Shown piece after piece: positions 1 to 8,207 of a stretch of 20,029 nucleotides of DNA. This DNA comes from a virus, in IMG/VR virus record IMGVR_UViG_3300001844_000064, positions 1 through 20,029 of that record. One strand, given 5' to 3'. The position numbers and the translations under genes are program-made. Each line of letters opens with the position of its first letter. Positions within the stretch are counted from its first letter, which is position 1. The notes below the pieces were generated by a model. The model worked only from the letters and a program-made list of their open reading frames with translations, was not told the DNA's origin and ran no database searches.

Positions 1-6
1 GGTCGG

Positions 7-501
7 TCACTTGGCGGTGCCCTGCGCGTCTAGCGCATCAATTATCGGCTGCGCCGCCTGGAGGCCAATATGCGCGACAACTTGCTCGCGAACGTCGGCG
101 GTAGCAAGGTCGGTCACGTCCTTCTCAACGCGCTCGAAGGCGCCGCCCTCAGCGCGCTCGTATGACACGAGAAGGACGCGGCCGGCGGCGCTCACGGCGA
201 CGTGATTAGCGACGCCGTAGCCCGCCTCGTAGCTGTCGAGCACACCGTTCCAGGCTGCGCGGTCCGCGTCTGTGAAGGTGAACGGCAGCCCCGTCTCGGG
301 GTGCAGCGGGCACGGCTCGAAATCCCACGAGCCGTCTGGCTGCATTTTGAGGCACGCGCGGTGCGGCTTCGACTTGCCGAACTGCGCCCCGTCAACGAGC
401 AGCACATCGCAAATTTCGATGTGCGCGGAGGGCTGGAGTTTGCCACCCGGTGCAAGGCTGAACTCCGGCGGCGTGACGACTGTGATCTTTGTGGCGCCCA
501 T
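7..501 (-). CDS. Unknown 164-aa protein after the tail fibre
   Basis: An acidic, soluble-looking protein with no recognised family. It begins MGATKITVVTPPEFSLAPGG and contains FEPCPLHPETGLPFTFTDADRAAW, AVSAAGRVLLVSYERAEGGAFERVEKDV and a C-terminal helix (ADVREQVVAHIGLQAAQPIID). Two Cys and a His (PCPLH) are present but no full metal site. An AAGGGA element lies eight bases before the ATG, and the gene starts 11 nt after the fibre stop, so both share a message. Position suggests a fibre-associated protein or chaperone, which is inference only. Its TGA stop overlaps a GTG at 8-10 (GTGA) with AGGG nine bases upstream, a plausible start for a further gene outside the window. Confidence 0.75.
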   Translation of the reverse strand: MGATKITVVTPPEFSLAPGGKLQPSAHIEICDVLLVDGAQFGKSKPHRACLKMQPDGSWDFEPCPLHPETGLPFTFTDADRAAWNGVLDSYEAGYGVANHVAVSAAGRVLLVSYERAEGGAFERVEKDVTDLATADVREQVVAHIGLQAAQPIIDALDAQGTAK

Positions 502-512
502 TGGTCGATCCC

Positions 513-2096
513 TTATGAGGTGCTCGCGGGGTACGCGCCCGCGAAGTAGACAGCGGACGTGTTACTCATTACCGTATCGTCCATTCCGGCCGCGGTCTGG
601 CCGGAGCCGCTTTGAATGAACGTCGCGGTAGTCCCGGCGGACCCCACCGACAGCCCGACGAACGTGTAGTTGGCCGTAAGGGTAATCCCAGGCCCCCAGC
701 GGAACACACAGAGCCCGAGCGGGCCGTTCGTAATCGTCTTTGACGTGAACGGGAGGCCCGTGATCGTGCAGTTTCCGGTGCCCGTGCCGTTGTTAGTCAG
801 CGTGACTTGGCCGCTGACAGTCACTACGTTGCCAATCTTGGTGTAATAGCCCTCTTGGACCGAGTACGTGACGCCGGTTGACGAACCGCCGGACGCGAAG
901 CCCGGCGTCCAAGTGCCTTCGTCGTATGTGGACAGCGTCTCGTTGGCAAAAGCGATACCGGCCGAGAACGTGTAGAGCGCGCTAATAGTCGCCGCTTGAT
1001 CCTTCGTCGGGATCGCGTGGCCTTCGATAGAGAGCACGCCACCCGAGCCCGTCAGCGTGTTTGCGGTCGCGTGCGAGAGTTCGATAGCTGCGTGCTGCAC
1101 CGTGCTGCCGGTGCTCACTGCTTGGTCGCCGAACAGCGCCGTGCCGCTGCCGGTTTCGTCAGACAGGAGCGCCGCGAGGTTAGCGGACGATGGCGTTGTG
1201 AAGAAGGTGCGCGCAGCGGCGGGGAAGTCGGCGAGGGCCCAGGCGCCCGCGCCAGTCGCATACGGGACCTTGTTCGCGGCAGAAGTCAGCGCCGCGATGG
1301 CCGTGAGGTCGCTATCGAGCGGCTGGTAGATCGCCGCAAGCTCCGTGCCCAACGCGGCGGCGCTCGCAAGCGTGAGCAGCGAGCGGCCATACGCAGCGGT
1401 TGAGAGCGCGGCGATGGCCGTGAGGTCGCTATCGAGCGGCTGCTTCACCGCGAGAAGCGCGTCAGCCTCGGCGATGCTGTAGACGGACAGGTGCGTCCGA
1501 GACTGCGCGGGCGTGCGGTTGCGCCAAGCGCCCGACGTGTACACCATGAAGTCGTCAGCGGCGGGCGAAACCAGAACCGCATCAATTGCGGAGCTTATGT
1601 CCGCGATGTCCGCAAGATCAAAGCCGTCCTCGTCGTCGTTGACGACAAATACGTACCCCGCGCGGTCGTCGAGCAGCGGGACCTCGGTGTTGATTGTTCC
1701 AGTCTGCGCCTTGTTCGTACGGATGGCGCGCACCGCGTCGAGCGCTGCCTCCTGTGCGAACAGCGTCAGCTTGTCAAAGCGCGTCTCTACGCTGTCAGCG
1801 GGGATTTCACCCTGCACGACGAGGTCAGTATCCTGCACAAGTTCACTGACGCGCTGGATCACAAGGCGGTGCCCGGTCGCCGGGGCAGCGAGCATCGTTA
1901 CGGTTCCGGTGCTGCCGGCGCCGCCTGACACAGTGTAGTGCGTCGTGATTGTCTTGACCGTCTCGGTGCCATCCGACACGAGCACGTCGGTCACGACGAG
2001 GTCGCTCTCGTCGAAGAACTGGAACAGCGTCGGGAATGCAGTCGTGCTGCCGTTGCCGCTGTAGACGGTGCGCGTGGTCTGCGTCGTGATGGTCAT
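513..2096 (-). CDS. Tail fibre protein with T7 gp17-like N-terminus
   Basis: Host-recognition fibre of 527 aa (T7 gp17 is 553). Residues about 1-125 carry the virion-anchoring domain: YSGNGSTTAFPTLFQFFDESDLVV, then a VSGGAGSTGTVTMLAAPATGHRLVIQR region (in part), and a helix with ETRFDKLTLFAQEA. The middle includes two copies of QPLDSDLTAIAAL at 219-231 and 258-270, a shaft-repeat type common in fibres. The C-terminus has YDEGTWTPGF near 391 and GYYTKIGNVVTVSGQV near 416-431, then ITGLPFTS, the beta-sandwich domain that ends many fibres and probably touches the receptor. ATG at 2096 follows AGGG by five bases. The stop lies 11 nt before the next start. Confidence 0.9.
   Translation of the reverse strand: MTITTQTTRTVYSGNGSTTAFPTLFQFFDESDLVVTDVLVSDGTETVKTITTHYTVSGGAGSTGTVTMLAAPATGHRLVIQRVSELVQDTDLVVQGEIPADSVETRFDKLTLFAQEAALDAVRAIRTNKAQTGTINTEVPLLDDRAGYVFVVNDDEDGFDLADIADISSAIDAVLVSPAADDFMVYTSGAWRNRTPAQSRTHLSVYSIAEADALLAVKQPLDSDLTAIAALSTAAYGRSLLTLASAAALGTELAAIYQPLDSDLTAIAALTSAANKVPYATGAGAWALADFPAAARTFFTTPSSANLAALLSDETGSGTALFGDQAVSTGSTVQHAAIELSHATANTLTGSGGVLSIEGHAIPTKDQAATISALYTFSAGIAFANETLSTYDEGTWTPGFASGGSSTGVTYSVQEGYYTKIGNVVTVSGQVTLTNNGTGTGNCTITGLPFTSKTITNGPLGLCVFRWGPGITLTANYTFVGLSVGSAGTTATFIQSGSGQTAAGMDDTVMSNTSAVYFAGAYPASTS
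1294..1442 (-). repeat. Perfect 32-bp direct repeat in the tail fibre gene
   Basis: The 32 bases at 1294-1325 are identical to 1411-1442 (117 nt, or 39 codons, apart). They encode the two QPLDSDLTAIAAL motifs. Identity at wobble positions points to recent duplication or gene conversion of a shaft module. Confidence 0.85.
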
Positions 2097-2105
2097 AGCC
2101 GCCCT

Positions 2106-2134
2106 ATTCTACCAGCTTAATCGCGTTTTGGCAA
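2106..2134 (-). promoter_or_regulatory. sigma70-like promoter before the tail fibre
   Basis: TTGCCA (2129-2134, 5/6), a 17-nt spacer, and TGG-TAGAAT (2106-2111, 5/6 with extended -10). It overlaps the last codons and stop of the large ejection protein. The -10 ends nine bases before the fibre ATG, with AGGG in between acting as a possible Shine-Dalgarno. An mRNA start near 2099 would leave only a few bases of leader. Confidence 0.55.
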
Positions 2135-5100
2135 GCGCCCGGAAGTCGGCCGCGCCCGCTGGTCCGGCAGGCCAAGGTTGTCGGACAGGCCCTCCTCGGC
2201 GCGGTTCAGGAGGTATTGCAGATAGAACAAGTTCTGCCCCGGCATGAGCCGGCGCAGGCGGTGCATATCCGCGGTTGTCATGGTGTCCTCGCCGAACGCG
2301 TTCAGCACGTCCTTGATGCTCTCGATCTGGCTGGCGGACGGGCCGAGGACGCTGGCTAGGAGGCTGCGCCCCTGGTAGCGCTCCGGCTCTGTGCCCGCGG
2401 CGGCTTGCGCGAGCGACTGCACGCGCCCGCCCGTCGCGGCGCTGTATACGCCCGCCTTGCCGAGCAGGCTATCGCCTTCCATCAGAAGCCCAAGGACGCC
2501 GCTGCGGTCTACCGCGTTGACGGCCCACTCGCGCGCTGTGCGGTCCTTCACCTCGCCGTCCGCGGCAATGTCACGGAATACCTGCGACAGCGCGCCGAGC
2601 GCGACCATGCTCGTCAGACCCGCAAGTGCGGTGCCGTCACGCATCTGCAAGTTGAGAAGCAGGATGCGGGAGATTGCGGCCGAGCTAAAGCGCTTGAATT
2701 GGAACAGGGTCTTGCCCCACTCTTTGCTCGTCCACAGCGGGGCGTCGCCCGCGCCCGGCGTGATGATCGTGCGGCGGATGCCGCCGACAAGCGCATCGCG
2801 GAACGCGCGAACCGCGACAGCATCGTCCCACAGTTCTGTGTTCGCGATGATAACCTGCGCGCCGCGTTCCCACTTGCTGGACTGCGCCCAAATGCGCGAG
2901 GCCATATTCTCGTCGAGGTAGGACTGGCTGAGTTGAAGCTGCTCACGGCGCGTCAGCGTCTTGCCGTTGGCGAGCTTCTCCACTGTGCGAAGGATGCTTG
3001 TTCCCTTGTAGTAGGAGGTCGCGGCCTTCATCACCGTGTTCCACAGGTTGATGCCCGTGACATCGGCGAACTTCGAGGCGGTCCAGTCCGACCAGCGCTC
3101 GGCCGCATTGACGGCGTCGTACGCTGTGCCGCGGTCCATGAGTGCCCGCAGGCGCGAGGATTTGCCGAGTTCGATTACCTCGCCCGCAAGCTGCGCCTCT
3201 TTCGCGGCCATGCGGATGCCCTTGAAGCCACGCGCGAAGTCAACGGCGAGCCCGCCGATAACGCGCCCGAAGCCGTGCTGCGCTACGATCTGGCCCAAGT
3301 CCATCACCGACGCCGGCACAGTTGCGCCGAGCATCGTTGTCAGGTTCCAGTCGCGCACGACTTTCGCAGTCGTGCGCATCGCAGCCATCGCGGGGTCCGT
3401 CGGGATTTCAGCCGTGCCGCGGATCAGGTTCAAGACGGCCTGAACCTTCTTCGCCTCGATGGCCGCCCGGTTCTGGAGCGCTGTGCGCTCCGCTTCGGTC
3501 CATTCCTTGCCGTTTGCCTTCGGCTTGCTGACGATGTCGCGCGCCTCCGCGATGATGTCGCCGCTTAGGTCGGGGTCTGGCCGGCCGAACTTGCGCGCGA
3601 GTTCGGTGTCCGTAACCATTGTGCGGATGAAACGCGACATTATCTGCTGCACGTCGTGAACTAGGAAGTCCTCGATGCGCTCGTCAGGGATGTTGAATGT
3701 GCGCTCTTTCATCGGCCCGCGCGCTTTCGGGATTTTGAGGAACGGCACGCGGCCCGCGGGCGAGCCCATAATGTTCGCGGTTATGTCGCGGGCCATGAGA
3801 GCGAAGTCGCCCGCTTCGAGCCCATCCTCGGTCACGACTTCACGGAGCCACTGCGCCACAGCCGCCTCGAAGTCCGGCAAGCGTGCCTTGATCTTCTCGC
3901 GGTCATAGACGCGCGTGAAGTAGCTGTCGGCGGTTTTCACGTCCACGTCGGGCGGGAGCAGCTTTTGGTCGATAGCCTCTTTCTTCAAGGCTTCGACAAT
4001 CGTGCGTGCGGCGCCCGCGGCTTTCGCGACAGTCGGCTCTGGCGACACGTCGCCTCGCCGCATCGCGCGGCCGACAACTTCACGCCACGTCTTATCGTCC
4101 ATCGCGTTGGCGCCGCGCTCGACGCCGTGTTCGCGCACGAGCGCGCGGAGCGTGTTTCCAAGCTGGAAATCCAACGCATTCGCACGGCTCTCGATGCGGA
4201 CTTCAACCGGGTACGGCATGTTGACGCCGCGCTCGGCGCCTTTCCAAACCGTGCCGATGTCCACGAGGTCTGCAATGGCTGAGCGCACGGTTGGGAGTTC
4301 TGATACCGCGAGTTCTACAGCCGGCGCAGCGAGCCCGACCTTTCCGAGTTTCGCAAGCGTCTCCGCGGCGAGCCCGGTGGAAATGAGCTTCGTGTCCTCG
4401 GGCGCTGCGCGCGTAGACGCGGCCGACAGCGAGGCCGGCCCTAGGGCCATATCGGTATAGTCCTTGACGGCTTTCGCGTACACGTCCGCGGTGCGGGCAG
4501 ACGACCGCGCTGCCGCACCCGCGAGCGCGCCGCCGATGCCCAGGCCGAACGCGCCGCCAAACATCACGGCGATGGCGCTCTCTTGTGCCGTACGCGTCTG
4601 CTGCGTTGCCTGAAGCGCGAGTTCGCTGACGGCGACTTCGCCGGCTGTGCGCGCTGCAAGCGAGACTGCCATCCGGGCGCCCGTTGCCGCCTTCGAGCCC
4701 CACCCGAAGAACGGGATGTAGCTCGTCGGATCGGCGAGGACCGCAAGCCCCGTCGCAAGGATTTCGGGCAGCGGGCCGTTGCCGAGTTGCTGGCGAAGTA
4801 GTGTTTCGGTGTCGCGCTCGCGCCGGATTTCGTTCATTTCAGCGAGCGAGCGAGCGTCCGCTAAGTGCGCCCAGTTCGTCTCCTCACCGGGAAGCAGGTG
4901 CTCCACCGGATTGAAGCCGGGCTCCGCTTTGAACGCGCGCCGCGTGCCGAAGATTTCCTCGGCGCCCGCAACGATAACATTCTCGGAACGGAACGCGGCA
5001 CCAAGCTGTTGGCCCGGCGTTACGCCTGTGTCGTCCGTTTCGGGCGCAACCGGAAGCGGGTTAAGGTTTGTTACGACGCGTCGTACCCGAGAGAGCGGGA

Positions 5101-5218
5101 CGTTCAACGTGGGCGACGGCTCGGTCGCCGCCGTCTCCGCGGATTGCGGCGTCGGCGAAGCACTCGGAGTGCTTGCAATCGGCGAGGGGTTGGGGCTCGG
5201 AGCGTCCGCAGCGGCCAC
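2117..5218 (-). CDS. Large internal virion / DNA-ejection protein, T7 gp16-like
   Basis: At least 1033 aa. It opens with a Pro/Ser/Ala linker, then EEIFGTRRAFKAEPGFNP and LADPTSYIPF (162-170), and a glycine-rich hydrophobic stretch at about 216-235 (AIAVMFGGAFGLGIGGALAG) suited to membrane insertion. The C-terminus has LRRLMPGQNLFYLQYLL, typical of this family in podoviruses. The frame is open back to about 5268, but the GTG at 5218 has no adjacent Shine-Dalgarno and the first in-frame ATG comes only near residue 128. Either a +1 shift from the upstream lytic frame makes a 1274-aa fusion (T7 gp16 is 1318 aa and carries the same two parts), or translation starts at CTG 5242. The gene stop overlaps the tail fibre promoter. 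Confidence 0.88.
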   Translation of the reverse strand: MAAADAPSPNPSPIASTPSASPTPQSAETAATEPSPTLNVPLSRVRRVVTNLNPLPVAPETDDTGVTPGQQLGAAFRSENVIVAGAEEIFGTRRAFKAEPGFNPVEHLLPGEETNWAHLADARSLAEMNEIRRERDTETLLRQQLGNGPLPEILATGLAVLADPTSYIPFFGWGSKAATGARMAVSLAARTAGEVAVSELALQATQQTRTAQESAIAVMFGGAFGLGIGGALAGAAARSSARTADVYAKAVKDYTDMALGPASLSAASTRAAPEDTKLISTGLAAETLAKLGKVGLAAPAVELAVSELPTVRSAIADLVDIGTVWKGAERGVNMPYPVEVRIESRANALDFQLGNTLRALVREHGVERGANAMDDKTWREVVGRAMRRGDVSPEPTVAKAAGAARTIVEALKKEAIDQKLLPPDVDVKTADSYFTRVYDREKIKARLPDFEAAVAQWLREVVTEDGLEAGDFALMARDITANIMGSPAGRVPFLKIPKARGPMKERTFNIPDERIEDFLVHDVQQIMSRFIRTMVTDTELARKFGRPDPDLSGDIIAEARDIVSKPKANGKEWTEAERTALQNRAAIEAKKVQAVLNLIRGTAEIPTDPAMAAMRTTAKVVRDWNLTTMLGATVPASVMDLGQIVAQHGFGRVIGGLAVDFARGFKGIRMAAKEAQLAGEVIELGKSSRLRALMDRGTAYDAVNAAERWSDWTASKFADVTGINLWNTVMKAATSYYKGTSILRTVEKLANGKTLTRREQLQLSQSYLDENMASRIWAQSSKWERGAQVIIANTELWDDAVAVRAFRDALVGGIRRTIITPGAGDAPLWTSKEWGKTLFQFKRFSSAAISRILLLNLQMRDGTALAGLTSMVALGALSQVFRDIAADGEVKDRTAREWAVNAVDRSGVLGLLMEGDSLLGKAGVYSAATGGRVQSLAQAAAGTEPERYQGRSLLASVLGPSASQIESIKDVLNAFGEDTMTTADMHRLRRLMPGQNLFYLQYLLNRAEEGLSDNLGLPDQRARPTSGRLPKRD

Positions 5219-5942
5219 AGCGAAAGGGGGCCGGGCTAACAGCGCCCGGCTCCTCCGCGGTCGTGGGCGTCAGGTCCGGCACAGGGGCGGCAAATACTCG
5301 CGCCTGTCCGGCCGCGACGGCAGCGCCGCCGGCCTGCGCGCCCGCATCAGCGGCGCCTTGGGCTACAGTGCGCTCCGGGGCGTCGGTGCCAACGATATTC
5401 TCCTGCGGGGGCGCGACCGGGCGACGAGCGACCGTCGGGAGCGGCCGGTCGCCGAGGAACGGGTTCGGGTTGTCATGCTCAACGACCGCTCGAACGGCGC
5501 CTTCTTCAGTGACTGGATCGGTAAAACCCGGCGCCTCGCCCGAGGCCATCTGCACGCCGCGGACGATCTGCTGCTTCGTGTACGGGTTGCTGCCGTTCTC
5601 GTGATACACGATGGCGGAAATCAAGTCCGGCAGCTTGCCGGGATCGAGGCGCGCGTCCGGGCGAACGCCCATCTGCGACGACACGGACTTGATGTACGCC
5701 TCGGTGTCGTTCTCGACATCCGGCGCCCAACGCGAGACGATCTTGCGGATCGTGTCGAGGCCGTACTTCTCGCGGTACGTCGTGAGCACGCGCGCCATCG
5801 CGCGAATGCCGTACTCCGGCGTGTCAAACGTGACGAACGCGTCGTCGCCCTGGACAGGGCTCGCGCCCTCCCACTGCGTCTCGCTCTTGCGGATGTTGCC
5901 GGGGTTGTTGTTGCGGATGCCGCGCGCGGGTTGCGTTGCCAT
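5061..5942 (-). CDS. Virion peptidoglycan-cleaving protein (0 frame of overlapping pair)
   Basis: Residues about 8-140 form a lysozyme-like domain of the kind seen in structural lytic virion proteins such as PRD1 P5-like ones: RGIRNNNPGNIR at 7-18, QWEGA at 23-27, FDTPEYGIRAMARVL at 39-53, KIVSRWAPDVENDTEAYI, and YHENGSNPY at 113-121. Glu25 and Glu115 are candidate catalytic or structural acids. Its job would be local cell-wall opening during DNA entry, the role of the N-terminal transglycosylase of T7 gp16. A Pro/Ala-rich linker follows to about residue 240. The last 53 residues are unlike the rest (Cys-, His- and Arg-rich) and overlap the next gene's linker in another frame, which suggests that ribosomes often leave this frame near 5223. 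It starts directly after the previous stop (TAAATG). Confidence 0.85.
   Translation of the reverse strand: MATQPARGIRNNNPGNIRKSETQWEGASPVQGDDAFVTFDTPEYGIRAMARVLTTYREKYGLDTIRKIVSRWAPDVENDTEAYIKSVSSQMGVRPDARLDPGKLPDLISAIVYHENGSNPYTKQQIVRGVQMASGEAPGFTDPVTEEGAVRAVVEHDNPNPFLGDRPLPTVARRPVAPPQENIVGTDAPERTVAQGAADAGAQAGGAAVAAGQARVFAAPVPDLTPTTAEEPGAVSPAPFRCGRCGRSEPQPLADCKHSECFADAAIRGDGGDRAVAHVERPALSGTTRRNKP
5220..5256 (-). promoter_or_regulatory. Candidate +1 frameshift or CTG re-initiation site
   Basis: In the 0 frame the codons read CCC TTT CGC (5228-5220). Slipping of the Phe codon TTT to TTC moves the ribosome +1 into the frame of the large downstream protein. CCC-T is also a known type of +1 site. 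Upstream lie a GGAGGAG (5250-5256) and a 7-bp stem (arms 5244-5250 and 5230-5236, 7-nt loop) ending five nt before the TTT. The same GGAGGAG is seven nt before a CTG at 5240-5242 in the downstream frame, so internal initiation is a real alternative. Confidence 0.5.
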
Positions 5943-8207
5943 TTACTTCGTCACCTTCGAGGTGGATTTCGTTAGGGGGGCTGTGGCCGGGCTCTTGAAC
6001 AGATCGCGCGGGCCAACATAGCCCGGTGGCTTCTGATACGGGCCAATAGTTTGATCCATGCGCTGGATCGTCGGGCGCACCGCGTCGCGGACCGCGTTCA
6101 GCGCGGGTGGGACGTTCTCCTCCAGCCCCTTGCGGAGCAGCGAGGGCGCGACGGCCCGCGCCGCGTCGGCGTTCGCCTGCGCGATGATCGCGGCGTACTC
6201 CGGCGTCGCGGTGAGCCGCGCGGCGTCGGGCATTGTGTAGCGCAGGCGCACGGTCGCACCGTCGTCGCGCTCGACGATGATCGGCACGAGTTGGCCCATG
6301 TTGTTGCGGGCGCGAAGCTCGTACGACGGCCGAAGCCCGTTCACAATCTCAGCCTCAGTTACGGGGTCCGCATGGAGGTCGAAGTCGGGCGTGCCGCTCG
6401 CGTCCTCGCCGTCGCCAACGACGGTTGCCGGCACGACACCGTACGCGCCCATCACGCGGCGCACGTCGCCGTCGAGGATCGTGCGCTTCTGCGCATCCGA
6501 GAGCACGTCGGGCTTGTTGTAGACGCCGGGGAAAAACTGTTCTGCCGGATACTTGACGATGCGCTCCTGGCCGCCCGCAGTTCCGGTAACGCCGTAGCGC
6601 GACGCGAAGTAGCGATTGGCAGCGCCGAGTGCCGCGCGGCGTTCACCGAACACGTCGTAGAACGCGCGCACCGAGCGCTCGTAATCCACCGCGAGCGCGG
6701 GGTCAACTTGCGCGCTCGTGCCGATGCCGAGGAACGCTTTAGCGCCAGGGATCGCTTTGCGCAGTTCGGCCGCGAAGTCATAGCCGACCTTGAAGTCCGC
6801 TTTGTACTGCTCGCGGCGGTGTGCAAGCGTCGCGTTGTCGGGAACGCGCTCGTTGACAAGCGCCGCCGCATCGTCGTACAGCATCCCCGTGTCGGCCACG
6901 AGGCCGCTAACCAGGAGCGCGCGAGAGCCGTCCTTGAAGATGTCCGCGAACACCGCGTCGGGGGCGCCGGCCTTGTGCAGCCCGTCGTACAACTGCGCTG
7001 CGCTGGCGAGCAGCGCCGGATCGTTCACGCGGTCGCTGTTCTCTAGAACGCGCCGGTACTCAGTCGGGACGCGGCCACCACGGTTGACAAAGTCAGAGAG
7101 CAGCGCCAGCCGCGCCCCGAGCGGGGCGCCCTGCGGGAGCACGCCGCTGATGCTGGCCCACACCGCGTCCGCTTGCTTCTGATCGTCGAGCCCGACGCCG
7201 TTGCGGTAGTTGTTGAGGCCCGTGACGAGGTCGCGGCTCGCTGTAACAATTTGGCCGCGACGCGTCTCCATAGCGGCGCGAAGTTGCGCGTAGACCTGCG
7301 GCTGGTGCTGGAACAGCCCCGCAGCCTCCTGCGCATCGAGTTGGCGGCGTTGCTCCTCCAAGGCAGCGACGGTCGGGCTCTCGTCGATAGCCGTCCGGTG
7401 CTGCGCGACCATCGCTTCAGTCGCCGCTAGGAACTTGCGCTCTTGGTCGCTCTCGATTTCGTTTATGAGCCGGCCGGCGCCTCGGCGAGCGGCGTCCGTC
7501 AGCGCGTCGTTGTGTGCGCCCAGGTACGCCCGCGCCTCGTCGTTGCGGCCCTGGAGTGACAAGCCCTCGGCCTTTGCGATGATCGCGTCCTGCGCAAAGC
7601 TCAGGGCCAAAGCGGCAGTCTTGACGCCCGGCAGCGCCGCGCCAATCTCGGCGGCCTTCGGCTGGAACTGCGCGAGGTACACATCCTCGCCGTCCGGGTC
7701 CTTGCGGATTTGCGCGAGCGTCGCCTGCGCTGTGGTGCTGTACTGCGCTTCGGCGACCGCCTCGACGGCCTTGTGGCGAGCGCCGATGGCCGCGCGCTGC
7801 GCAGTACCAACCGCCTGCTCGATGTTCGCCCGCATTTGCAGGAGCGGGACTTGCGAGTGGAACTGATCTGCCGCGGCTTCCGTAATGCCGGCGCCGGCTT
7901 CGCGGTACGCCTCGACGACCTTCGTCTCGTAATCCACTTCCATCGGGTCGAGCGTCGCAGCCTTTGCAGCCGCTTCCGTCTCGAAGCGCTGTTCGAACTC
8001 GATCCGCTTCAGCGTGTCCCGGTTGGCTTGGTCGTCGCCGATGGCCTTGGCAAAGTCAGACAGGCCCTTGGCAAAATTCTGGAGCCCCGCGCCCGTGCTG
8101 ATAACGGGAACCTGCGGCGCGGGCGCCGGCCCAGCCATGCGCGGAAGCGGCGGCGGGCTCGGAGCCATAGCCGGAGCGGTGAGTACGTTGCGTGCGCGGT
8201 TTGCCAT
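5943..8207 (-). CDS. Internal virion protein, T7 gp15-like
   Basis: A 754-aa protein, close to the 747 aa of T7 gp15, made almost wholly of charged helices. The N-terminus is a Pro/Ala-rich stretch (residues 10-35), then GLQNFAKGLSDFAKAIGDD, a common opening in internal core proteins. Repeated helical units follow, then FFPGVYNKPDVLSDAQKRTI and a beta-like region (MGQLVPIIVERDDGATVRLRYT). The C-terminus ends in a basic Ser/Thr/Lys tail. It lies exactly between gp14-like and lytic/gp16-like genes, and both boundaries are TAAATG. The expected job is the periplasmic part of the DNA-ejection conduit. Sequence similarity within this family is low, so the call leans on order, size and composition. 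Confidence 0.82.
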   Translation of the reverse strand: MANRARNVLTAPAMAPSPPPLPRMAGPAPAPQVPVISTGAGLQNFAKGLSDFAKAIGDDQANRDTLKRIEFEQRFETEAAAKAATLDPMEVDYETKVVEAYREAGAGITEAAADQFHSQVPLLQMRANIEQAVGTAQRAAIGARHKAVEAVAEAQYSTTAQATLAQIRKDPDGEDVYLAQFQPKAAEIGAALPGVKTAALALSFAQDAIIAKAEGLSLQGRNDEARAYLGAHNDALTDAARRGAGRLINEIESDQERKFLAATEAMVAQHRTAIDESPTVAALEEQRRQLDAQEAAGLFQHQPQVYAQLRAAMETRRGQIVTASRDLVTGLNNYRNGVGLDDQKQADAVWASISGVLPQGAPLGARLALLSDFVNRGGRVPTEYRRVLENSDRVNDPALLASAAQLYDGLHKAGAPDAVFADIFKDGSRALLVSGLVADTGMLYDDAAALVNERVPDNATLAHRREQYKADFKVGYDFAAELRKAIPGAKAFLGIGTSAQVDPALAVDYERSVRAFYDVFGERRAALGAANRYFASRYGVTGTAGGQERIVKYPAEQFFPGVYNKPDVLSDAQKRTILDGDVRRVMGAYGVVPATVVGDGEDASGTPDFDLHADPVTEAEIVNGLRPSYELRARNNMGQLVPIIVERDDGATVRLRYTMPDAARLTATPEYAAIIAQANADAARAVAPSLLRKGLEENVPPALNAVRDAVRPTIQRMDQTIGPYQKPPGYVGPRDLFKSPATAPLTKSTSKVTK

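Noticed and set aside
381-399. Search for tRNA, CRISPR arrays and T7-type phage promoters throughout
   Set aside because: No cloverleaf, no regularly spaced repeats and no repeated 20-bp-type promoter motif was found anywhere; the coordinates here are only a placeholder within the window.
1772-1777. Perfect TTGACA on the minus strand inside the fibre gene
   Set aside because: No -10-like hexamer at a usable distance; likewise the copies near 5822 and 9346.
4779-5975. 398-codon plus-strand frame across the lytic/ejection overlap
   Set aside because: Spans two real minus-strand genes and has the usual antisense composition.
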